Below are positions 1-5,221 of a stretch of 5,440 nucleotides of DNA, one piece after another. The notes beneath the pieces were generated by a model that was given only the letters and a program-made list of their open reading frames with translations, was not told the DNA's origin and ran no database searches. Origin of the DNA: Rhodocyclales bacterium (GTDB lineage Bacteria > Pseudomonadota > Gammaproteobacteria > Burkholderiales > Rhodocyclaceae); the NCBI GenBank assembly GCA_021413665.1, contig JAIOPW010000022.1, positions 1 to 5,440 of the forward strand, written 5' to 3'. Made by a program: the position numbers and the translations under genes. The first letter of the stretch is position 1. Each line of letters begins with the position of its first letter.

Positions 1-54
1 AAGCACCTGCCGGACGTAATGCCGCTTTATCTGAAGGCCAGCAAGGCGGGATAG
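1..54 (+). CDS. 3' end of an unidentified gene
   Basis: The first 17 codons in frame 1 are open and end at a TAG at 52-54, giving the C-terminal tail KHLPDVMPLYLKASKAG. Codon third positions are mostly G or C, as in the neighbouring genes, which is why I think it is real. The start lies outside the window. The tail is too short to assign a family, and I do not recognise it. It converges on the ycgR gene, whose stop codon lies 51 bp away, so it is not part of the minus-strand flagellar operon. Confidence 0.45.
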   Translation, partial: KHLPDVMPLYLKASKAG

Positions 55-105
55 CAAAAGTCGGCGGTGGCGCCACGGCGTTCTTGCGCGGCGACGGTTT
101 GCCCG

Positions 106-933
106 TCAGTTCATCCCCGATTCGCGCGCCTTGCGCTCGCGTTCCACCTTGATGATGTAGCGCTGGATCAGGGTCAGCATGGGCCCAGGCAACTTCACGA
201 ACTCACAGCCGGCGCGTTGCGACTTTGCGCCGCTCCGTGTTACCGCCTCGAAAACGCTGCGGATCACGATCTTTCCCGTAACCGCGCCGACTTCCGGCAG
301 GTCGATCCTGCAGTCGAGCTGGAGGCCGGTTTCGAGTGGAATATCGAGCGGAATCGAGATCACGCCGAGCCCGCCGCCGCTGATATCCCCGATGTGGGCA
401 TCGATCGCCCGGCGTTCGCCGCCGGCAGCGGGGAAGGAAATGACACACTTGAGCGGGCGCGCGATGGGGGTGGCCATGCGGTAGTACTCGCGGCGTTGCA
501 GGCGCAGCACGCTGTCGGGCAGGGCGGCCAGGAATGCCGGGCCACCGTTCCACTCGACTCTTTTTAGCCCGCGCAGGATGAACTGGACCTTCACCTTGTC
601 GAGTTGCGTGACACAGAACAGCTTGTCCGCCTCCAGCGCCTTCTGGTTCATTTCCGGACTGGCGCCGAGGTCGAGGTAAACACCGCCGTCGCCGTAGCTG
701 ACCATGTCGGTCAGCACCATGTCGCGGCCTTCGTTGAAGAACATCGTGATCTGCGATACGTGTTCGACCATGCCGCGAAATACCGCGAACATTTCGCTCT
801 TGGCTTTCAGCAGGTACTGGCTGAACTCGTCCGTCGACATCAGCTCCGCCGCCAGTTTCTGCGCAGGAGTCTGCGCCGTGGCGGGTGAGGCGGCATCCGG
901 ATGGGAGGAGTGTTGGGTTTCGGTACCGCTCAT
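106..933 (-). CDS. ycgR: YcgR-like flagellar brake protein with PilZ domain
   Basis: A 275-residue soluble cytoplasmic protein with the two-domain build of YcgR. After a polar, low-complexity first 25 residues comes an N-terminal YcgR domain (about 30-140), then a PilZ domain (about 143-262). The c-di-GMP binding signature is complete: the RxxxR element is R148-E-Y-Y-R152 and the second element D-x-S-x-x-G is D183-I-S185-G-G-G188. In enterobacteria YcgR loaded with c-di-GMP binds the flagellar motor and slows or biases rotation; a similar role is inferred here from the domains and from its place as the last gene of a flagellar operon. The start at 933 gives the longest sensible protein. Its upstream GTGAG is a weak ribosome site only 2 to 3 bases from the ATG, and the next Met is residue 32, just at the edge of the N-terminal domain. 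A gap of 42 bp separates it from the FlhB-like gene. Other PilZ flagellar regulators are the only real alternative. Confidence 0.9.
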   Translation of the reverse strand: MSGTETQHSSHPDAASPATAQTPAQKLAAELMSTDEFSQYLLKAKSEMFAVFRGMVEHVSQITMFFNEGRDMVLTDMVSYGDGGVYLDLGASPEMNQKALEADKLFCVTQLDKVKVQFILRGLKRVEWNGGPAFLAALPDSVLRLQRREYYRMATPIARPLKCVISFPAAGGERRAIDAHIGDISGGGLGVISIPLDIPLETGLQLDCRIDLPEVGAVTGKIVIRSVFEAVTRSGAKSQRAGCEFVKLPGPMLTLIQRYIIKVERERKARESGMN

Positions 934-975
934 TGCTCACTAAGCGCCGGGATGGGAACGGGTAAGCGGCGAATT

Positions 976-1287
976 TTAGCCGAGTTTGCCGGGGGTCAGG
1001 CCTTCCGCAAGCTCCCCATTGCGCTCCACTTTGTAGATCCATGCCAGCAGCTCGGCAACGGCGATGTAGAGCTGCGGGGGGATTTCCCCATCAAGGTCGA
1101 CTTGCGACAACAGCGCTACCAGCTCGGGGGATTCATGCACGAAAATGCCATGCTCGCGTGCGCGCGAAATGATCTCTTCCGCAATCAGTCCCCGGCCTTT
1201 CGCCACCACGGTGGGTGCAGCCGCGCCTGGGGCATACTTCAGGGCGACTGCCAGCGCCCGCTGTTCGCCTTCCTTACTCCTGGGCAT
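976..1287 (-). CDS. Stand-alone FlhB C-terminal-domain protein (FhlB/FlhX type)
   Basis: A 103-residue protein matching the cytoplasmic C-terminal domain of the flagellar export gate protein FlhB. Visible family landmarks are AVALKY (13-18), AP followed by VVAKG (24-31), an AEEIISRAREHGI helix (36-48), the ESPELVALL segment (52-60) and EIPPQLYIAVAELLAWIYKVE (68-88). The membrane half of FlhB is absent. The NPTH autocleavage site, which in FlhB sits just before the AVAL segment, is also absent: the equivalent stretch here is GEQRAL. It therefore resembles the free-standing FlhB-C copies called FhlB, FlhX or YlqH; the Helicobacter copy can stand in for the cleaved FlhB domain. Its ATG lies inside the end of fliK (14-bp overlap), with an AGG about 10 bases upstream, suggesting translational coupling. 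Because FliK acts on FlhB's C-terminal domain to switch export specificity, a role in that switch is a reasonable inference but unproven. Confidence 0.88.
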   Translation of the reverse strand: MPRSKEGEQRALAVALKYAPGAAAPTVVAKGRGLIAEEIISRAREHGIFVHESPELVALLSQVDLDGEIPPQLYIAVAELLAWIYKVERNGELAEGLTPGKLG

Positions 1288-2425
1288 CGTGCTTTACCTG
1301 CAAGGCAAGCAGTGGCACGCCGGCAGCGGCCATTGATTTCTCCAGCGATGGCGCGGCGTCGAGCAGATCGGCGGCGCTGGCGCCGACCGGCGTGACGATG
1401 GCGATTCTCGCCCCTTGCGGCGTCAGGCTGAGCCGGGCGTCGATTTCTCCGAGGCGCGGCGTGACCAGGCGCAACGAGGTAGTCCAGTCTCGTTCCGTAT
1501 CGGCGGCCGCGGCGCCGTCCCGGCGGCCGTCCGGCTCGATCTGCCAGTTCAGCGTCTGGCCCGGCCAGACTTCGCCATGCCATGCCAGGCGCTGGGTCGC
1601 GACCGCATCCAGTTGCTGCTGCACCAGCAGACGGAGATTCTCCGGCACCGCAAGGGCCGGATTGACGATCGGCGCCTGCTGCGCCCCGGCTTGCTGGCGA
1701 GTTTCATCGTTGCCGAAGAGGTTTTGCAGCAGCGCCATCGGCCCGGACAGATCGGACGGGCGGACGGCCGAGCCGGGTCGGGAAGGCAGATCGCCGGATT
1801 CCTGGCCGGTTGCGGCCAGTGCCGCCGGTGCGTGCTTCGCTTGCGGCTGGCCCTGCAGGTCGCTCAGCGGACGCTGCCCCATGACCCATTGCACCTGGTG
1901 CGATTCGTAGAACAAGCCACTCATGCTGACGGCTTTTGCCAATTGCGGCGCCAGATCGGCGGCCAGCCTGGCGGTATCGGGGGACGCGGCGGCGAGCAGT
2001 GCCTGCCCGCGGCTGAGTTCCACGGCGGGAGGAGGGGCGCCGTCGCGTGCCAGAAGGGTGCCGATCAGTTGGGCCGTGCGCGAAAGATTCGTGAATTGGT
2101 AATCGGCCGACGCCGCCGCGTCCGTCGCCCCGTTGCGGTTGGCGAGTTGGGCGACGATCAGGCGTGGAGTGCGGTCGATCACCACCAGTTCCAGCGTGTC
2201 GCCGGTCTTGGCTCCTTCGGGCAGCGCAAGCGTCAGCGAGCGGCCCGCTACCAGGGCCTTGTAGGTGTTTTCCGGCAGAATTTCCTGGATTCGCGCCGAA
2301 AAGGTTTGCCCCGGATGCAGCTCCGCCAGATCGGCCGGGATTTCGCTCACCGGCGCAATCGGGTGCAGCGCCGTCTCGGTCTGCATCCTCATGCGGATGC
2401 CGGCATCGTTGGGGATCAGTACCAT
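1274..2425 (-). CDS. fliK: Flagellar hook-length control protein FliK
   Basis: A 383-residue FliK of the betaproteobacterial kind. The secreted molecular ruler measures the hook and, through its C-terminal domain, tells FlhB to switch export from hook to filament proteins. The N-terminal part (about 36-95) is a small beta-rich domain beginning LHPGQTFSARI, followed by an alanine- and glutamine-rich middle with the motif SGLFYESHQVQW (169-180) and Q-Q-x-x-A that I associate with this FliK group. The C-terminal Flg_hook domain (about 262-377) contains WPGQTLNWQIEP (287-298), a WTTSLRLVTPRLGEIDARL strand set (314-332) and AAAGVPLLALQV near the end. I chose the ATG at 2425 because AGGG lies 7 bases upstream and the MVLIPNDA start matches related proteins; Met12 and Met14 are weaker options. 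Another ATG 5 bases upstream opens only a four-codon frame. It is separated from fliT by 143 bp and overlaps the FlhB-like gene. Confidence 0.9.
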   Translation of the reverse strand: MVLIPNDAGIRMRMQTETALHPIAPVSEIPADLAELHPGQTFSARIQEILPENTYKALVAGRSLTLALPEGAKTGDTLELVVIDRTPRLIVAQLANRNGATDAAASADYQFTNLSRTAQLIGTLLARDGAPPPAVELSRGQALLAAASPDTARLAADLAPQLAKAVSMSGLFYESHQVQWVMGQRPLSDLQGQPQAKHAPAALAATGQESGDLPSRPGSAVRPSDLSGPMALLQNLFGNDETRQQAGAQQAPIVNPALAVPENLRLLVQQQLDAVATQRLAWHGEVWPGQTLNWQIEPDGRRDGAAAADTERDWTTSLRLVTPRLGEIDARLSLTPQGARIAIVTPVGASAADLLDAAPSLEKSMAAAGVPLLALQVKHDAQE

Positions 2426-2491
2426 GGCATTGCCCTGGCGTCAGTGAATGCGGCGGGCAGGGGCGCCGTCCGCCAACTCGACGGGCCAGGC

Positions 2492-2569
2492 CTACCGCCG
2501 GGCCGCCCCAAGGAAGGCCTGCGCCCCCTCGGGGGGCAGCGAAGTGAAGCGGGCGTGCGGGTGGTTCAT
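2492..2569 (-). repeat. GC-rich dispersed-type intergenic element with a 25-codon open frame
   Basis: This 78-bp stretch begins exactly at the fliT stop codon and fills half of the fliT-fliK gap. On the minus strand it reads AACCACCCGCACGCCCGC, then CTTCGCTGCCCCCCGAGG and a GGCCTTCCTTGGGGCGGCCC block. I recall near-identical blocks scattered between genes in many betaproteobacterial genomes, where they are often mis-annotated as small proteins. Read from the ATG that overlaps the fliT TGA (TGATG), it encodes a 25-residue frame containing MNHPHARFTSLPPEG. Only one copy lies in this window, so the repeat nature rests on memory and not on direct evidence. A strong GC hairpin sits in its centre. 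The remaining part of the gap (2426-2491) holds the fliK ribosome site and nothing else I recognise. Confidence 0.6.
2523..2537. other. GC hairpin inside the intergenic element
   Basis: A six-pair perfect inverted repeat, GCCCCC at 2523-2528 and GGGGGC at 2532-2537, encloses a three-base loop. On the minus-strand transcript the order is GCCCCC, CGA, GGGGGC. No U-tract follows on either strand, so it is not a standard intrinsic terminator. It could still act as an attenuator or RNA-stabilising stem between fliT and fliK. Confidence 0.6.
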
Positions 2570-2940
2570 CAGGCGCCGAAGTTGCCGGCAGCCGGTTCGC
2601 CGGACCCGGCCGCATAAGCCCTCTCGACATCGCGCCGCCGTACGCTGTTGCCGAGATATTGGCGGACATGCTCCATCCACGGTTCGGTATGGCGGCGCAC
2701 TTCGGCGTCGTCTTCGAGGATGCGCTGGATCAGGCTGCGTTTCCTGGCCAGTTCGACGGCGGGCAGGTTGTTGTCGTCGGCACCGGCCATCAAGCTGTTG
2801 CGCAAGGTGGCGACGCCGTGCTCGAGTTCCAGGAGGTTGTCCCAGTCGCCAGCGCGCGCCGCATCGACCATGCGGGACGACAGCAGGCTCATTTCTTCGT
2901 AGAGTTCGATCTGGGAAGGCATCCGGTGCATCGTAGCCAT
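2569..2940 (-). CDS. fliT: FliT-like flagellar export chaperone
   Basis: A 123-residue, mostly helical cytoplasmic protein of FliT size. FliT escorts the cap protein FliD to the export apparatus and, in enterobacteria, also antagonises the master regulator FlhDC. The sequence shows an N-terminal helix IELYEEMSLLSSRMVDAARAGDWDNLLELE (11-40), a pattern typical of FliT (A-x-x-G-x-W-x-x-L-x-x-L-E), then AVELARKRSLIQRILEDDAEVRRHTEPWMEHVRQYL (61-96), and ends near R-R-x-V-x-x-A-Y (102-109), a common FliT tail. The ATG at 2940 shares its A with the TGA of fliS (TGATG), with AAGG about 10 bases upstream. A GTG three bases further up is possible. FliT proteins diverge strongly, so the call leans on position after fliD and fliS as well as on sequence. 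Internal Met codons at residues 4 and 7 are less likely starts. Confidence 0.83.
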   Translation of the reverse strand: MATMHRMPSQIELYEEMSLLSSRMVDAARAGDWDNLLELEHGVATLRNSLMAGADDNNLPAVELARKRSLIQRILEDDAEVRRHTEPWMEHVRQYLGNSVRRRDVERAYAAGSGEPAAGNFGA

Positions 2941-3365
2941 CACGCCGCAACCTTGTTGCGGGAAGCTACGGCGGGATCATCGGCTATTTCTTCCCAGGCG
3001 GTCTTGATTTCGGCAAGCAGGCGGCCCACCTCGTTCAGTGCGGCCAGGTCATTGTGCAGGTTGGCGTGCACCAGGCGCGCGACCATGTAGTCATAAAGTG
3101 CGGCCAACCGGTTGGCCAGTTCGTCGCCCGCCGAAAAGCGGAGGCTGGCCCGCAATCCGTTGGTGACGATGTCAATGGTGCGGGAGATGGCTTCTCCCTT
3201 TTCCGCGATGCGACCGTTGTGCATGGCATTGTCGGCCTTGGCAATGGCCAGCAGGGCGCCGTCGAACAGCAACAGGATCAGCCGATGAGGGTCGGCCGCG
3301 GCGACGGCGGTTTCGATACCGACCCGCGCGTAGGTCTGGGCGGAGTTGGGGGCAGCAAAAGTCAT
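2940..3365 (-). CDS. fliS: Flagellin export chaperone FliS
   Basis: A 141-residue FliS, the four-helix cytoplasmic chaperone that binds the C-terminus of unpolymerised flagellin and hands it to the export gate. Family landmarks are Y12 in the N-terminal segment, the ETAVAAADPHRLILLLFDGALLAIAKA stretch (18-44) corresponding to the classic T-A-x-P-x-x-L-I-x-x-L-Y-D-G-A motif (with F for Y at position 34), a helix with IVTNGLRASL (66-75), and LYDYMVARLVHANLHND (90-106) followed by EVGRLLAEIKTAW (112-124). The ATG at 3365 is preceded by GGGAG at a good distance and lies 12 bp after the fliD stop. Length and motifs are normal for the family. Its client, flagellin, is encoded divergently at 5222. 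Confidence 0.95.
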   Translation of the reverse strand: MTFAAPNSAQTYARVGIETAVAAADPHRLILLLFDGALLAIAKADNAMHNGRIAEKGEAISRTIDIVTNGLRASLRFSAGDELANRLAALYDYMVARLVHANLHNDLAALNEVGRLLAEIKTAWEEIADDPAVASRNKVAA

Positions 3366-3377
3366 GGTCTCTCCCGA

Positions 3378-4769
3378 TCAGTTGTTCGAGGGCAGGCTCG
3401 ACAACTGCTGCGTCAGGTATTGGCTGGTCTTGTTCATGTTGGTGACGAGCACATCGAGCGCCGTGAACTGGCGGCGATAACGGGCCTCGATCTGCGTCAG
3501 GCGATAGTTGAGCGCGTCGCGACTGGTGCCTATCTCGTTGATCGATGTCGTGATGCCATCGGTCCGGTTCGAGATCAGCCCGCCGAACCCGACAACGGAC
3601 TCCAGGGCGGTGTTGAAGCGCACGGCAATGCCTTCGTTGCCTACTGTGGTTTGTGTAAACAGCGCCGCGACGTCCTTGTTCGGGTCGGCCAGCGCCGCAG
3701 CGAGCTTGGTGCTGTCGGTGGTGAGGGTTCCATCCCGCTGGACGGAGATGCCGATGTCGGACAAGGAACTGATGCCGCCGGCGATACCCGTCACACTCGA
3801 CTGCACGAGGCTGCTCAATTGCGACTGAAGTGAGCGCACCGTGCTGTCGCCGTTCAGCACCGCTGCCTTCTTGGTCGCGGCGTTGTAGGCCGAGTTGGTC
3901 TTCAGGAGGTTGACAGCGCTGTTATACGTCTTGACGAAGTCTTCAATCGCGGAAGTCGTCGCTGCCGTATTGTTGGCGACCGTCAGGATTGCCGTGCCTG
4001 GCGTGGCAAGTGTGCCCTTGGTGAGGTTCAGCGTGACGCCTTCGATAGCATCGGTAATGGTGTTGGAGCTTCGGGTGATGGCTATGCCGTTGATGGACAG
4101 CATGGCGTCGTCTGCCGCCTGGGTTTGAATCAGGCTGGAGGAGTCGAGTCCGGACAGCGCATGCGTGCCGCCGCTGCCGTCGTCGGTTACCGCAACACTG
4201 ATGTCGCCGACCGATCCGCTGGTTTTGGAACTCAGTACCAGGCGATTCGTCGTTCCATCGTTGATGATGGTCGCGGTGACGCCGGCATTGGCGTCGTTGA
4301 TGGCCTGGCGGATGCCCGCCAGCGTGTTGTTGGCGCCGGTGATGGCGACGTTGACCGCCGTGCCGCCATCGATCGCGATGGCGAGTGAACCCGTATTGAA
4401 GGTGTCGGTGGTGGCCGCATAGCTGGTGTTGCTGCGCACCGTGTGGAACTTGGCCAGTTGCGTGACGCTCAGGCTGTAGCTGCCCGCGGCCGCCGTGCTG
4501 GATGCGGAGGCGGCCAATACGGTGCTGTCCGATACCGAGGCCGACTTGCCAGTGAAGGTACTGGTGCTGGCCAGAGTCTGTGCCGCTGTCTGCATGCTCG
4601 ACAACGCGCCCTTGATCGAGCCGTAGGCGGTGAGCTTGGCGTTGTAGTCGGCTTCCTTGGTCGCCAGCTTCGTCAGCGGAATCCTCTCCAGCTCCATCAG
4701 CTTGCTGATGATGCTGTTGACGTCAAGTCCGGAGGCGATGCCCGGGGATGAAATTGAACTGGTTGCCAT
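3378..4769 (-). CDS. fliD: Flagellar filament cap protein FliD (HAP2)
   Basis: A 463-residue FliD, the exported pentameric or hexameric cap at the filament tip under which flagellin monomers fold into place. The N-terminal domain opens with the hallmark GIASGLDVNSIISKLMELER (10-29), followed by a helical segment and SYSLSVTQLAKFHTV (97-111). A flagellin_IN-type segment occupies about 126-182 (TGSLAIAIDGG, then NNTLAGIRQAINDANAGVTA). The C-terminal domain starts at DDAMLSINGIAITRSSN (220-236), contains the DAIEGVTLNLTKGT motif (240-253), and finishes with a coiled-coil end RYRRQFTALDVLVTNMN (430-446) before YLTQQLSSLP. Length is typical for betaproteobacteria. The ATG at 4769 has AGGAG 9 bases upstream and is served by a sigma-28 promoter about 20 bp further up. 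It heads the six-gene minus-strand operon. No flaG, often found between fliC and fliD, is present here. Confidence 0.96.
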   Translation of the reverse strand: MATSSISSPGIASGLDVNSIISKLMELERIPLTKLATKEADYNAKLTAYGSIKGALSSMQTAAQTLASTSTFTGKSASVSDSTVLAASASSTAAAGSYSLSVTQLAKFHTVRSNTSYAATTDTFNTGSLAIAIDGGTAVNVAITGANNTLAGIRQAINDANAGVTATIINDGTTNRLVLSSKTSGSVGDISVAVTDDGSGGTHALSGLDSSSLIQTQAADDAMLSINGIAITRSSNTITDAIEGVTLNLTKGTLATPGTAILTVANNTAATTSAIEDFVKTYNSAVNLLKTNSAYNAATKKAAVLNGDSTVRSLQSQLSSLVQSSVTGIAGGISSLSDIGISVQRDGTLTTDSTKLAAALADPNKDVAALFTQTTVGNEGIAVRFNTALESVVGFGGLISNRTDGITTSINEIGTSRDALNYRLTQIEARYRRQFTALDVLVTNMNKTSQYLTQQLSSLPSNN

Positions 4770-4794
4770 ATGCGTGGACTCCTATATGGCTACT

Positions 4795-4821
4795 ATAACG
4801 GAAACAATGGCGGGAACTGTA
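4795..4821 (-). promoter_or_regulatory. Sigma-28 (FliA) promoter of the fliD operon
   Basis: On the minus strand, TACAGTTC (4821-4814) is followed after exactly 11 bases by TCCGTTAT (4802-4795). The sigma-28 consensus is TAAAGTTT-N11-GCCGATAA, so the -35 box matches 6 of 8 and the -10 box 5 of 8. The expected start is near 4788, giving a leader of about 19 bases that just includes the AGGAG ribosome site. It shares the xCCGTTA core with the divergent fliC promoter. Confidence 0.75.
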
Positions 4822-5083
4822 GGGCGCTTCCGCGGCTGGCGGGGCCTCCGCCCGGATTCGGCCCCGGCTCGAGATAAAGACCGGCCAGAGCCACGCCCGA
4901 CTCAGCACTGATACTGGCCAGTCTACGCGTTCAGGCGATGAAGCATCGTCGCTGTTCGCCTTGGTGCCAATAAATAGTCAATGAATTCATGTAGCTAGTG
5001 AATCGACCGGCGAATCCCTGGGTCAGCGTTGTCGCGCGCCAGGGCCAAGCCCGGGTCGCGACTCCCCGATCGGGACCACGCCC
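4822..5083. other. Non-coding spacer between divergent flagellar promoters
   Basis: This 262-bp stretch separates the fliD and fliC promoters. I see no credible gene: the open frames crossing it have no recognisable protein character and run into the flanking genes. It holds three perfect 10-bp palindromes, ACTGGCCAGT (4913-4922), ATGAATTCAT (4981-4990) and CCCGATCGGG (5065-5074). It also has one AT-rich patch (about 4967-5000) in an otherwise GC-rich region. That patch contains a loose match to the IHF consensus (AGTCAA-N4-TTC) but not a convincing one. Confidence 0.5.
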
Positions 5084-5110
5084 TAAAGTTTCCCGCCGGG
5101 CGACCGTTAA
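5084..5110 (+). promoter_or_regulatory. Sigma-28 (FliA) promoter of fliC
   Basis: TAAAGTTT (5084-5091) is a perfect match to the sigma-28 -35 consensus. It is followed after exactly 11 bases by ACCGTTAA (5103-5110), which matches 6 of 8 positions of GCCGATAA. The start site is expected near 5117, which leaves a leader of about 105 bases before the fliC ATG. A class III flagellin promoter is what is expected at this place. Confidence 0.88.
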
Positions 5111-5132
5111 GGCTTCCAACTGCGGTGAATGG

Positions 5133-5150
5133 GCCTCGATGGATCGGGGC
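5133..5150 (+). promoter_or_regulatory. Leader hairpin with a UGGA loop, possible CsrA site
   Basis: In the predicted fliC leader, GCCTCGA (5133-5139) pairs with TCGGGGC (5144-5150) in seven pairs, one of them a G-U wobble. The loop is the four bases TGGA. A GGA exposed in a short hairpin loop is the known recognition element of CsrA/RsmA. Further GGA triplets lie at 5160-5162 and at 5211-5213 inside the ribosome site AAAGGAG. The structure is read directly; a CsrA role is inference. Confidence 0.45.
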
Positions 5151-5171
5151 GAACCGAAGGGAATGGCAAGG

Positions 5172-5200
5172 CGTCGTCCTACACGTCGTCTTATACGTAG
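5172..5200 (+). repeat. Short imperfect tandem repeat in the fliC leader
   Basis: Two adjacent 12-base units, CGTCGTCCTACA (5172-5183) and CGTCGTCTTATA (5184-5195), differ at two positions and are followed by CGTAG, the start of a third partial unit. They end 7 bases before the AAAGGAG ribosome site. It may be chance in so short a stretch. Confidence 0.5.
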
Positions 5201-5221
5201 CCCCAGCAAAGGAGTAATTTC

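Noticed and set aside
93..107. GACGG/CCGTC hairpin at the ycgR stop, between the converging genes
   Set aside because: The stem has only five pairs and no T-tract follows on either strand, so a terminator cannot be supported.
203..1042. 279-codon minus-strand frame overlapping ycgR and the FlhB-like gene
   Set aside because: It overlaps ycgR in another frame, is very arginine- and proline-rich, and crosses two genes with clear family motifs.
2426..2491. Possible separate promoter for fliK in the fliT-fliK gap
   Set aside because: No sigma-28, sigma-54 or sigma-70 pair of boxes with proper spacing is visible; TTGGCGG on the minus strand lacks its partner.
1415..2617. 400-codon open frame on the + strand opposite fliK
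   Set aside because: It lies antisense to a well-supported fliK, has arginine- and glycine-rich composition typical of a GC-rich shadow frame, and shows no recognisable domain.
4955..4970. TTGGCACC on the minus strand, resembling the -24 half of a sigma-54 promoter
   Set aside because: The required TTGC at the -12 position is missing (CGAA stands there), so it is not a sigma-54 promoter.
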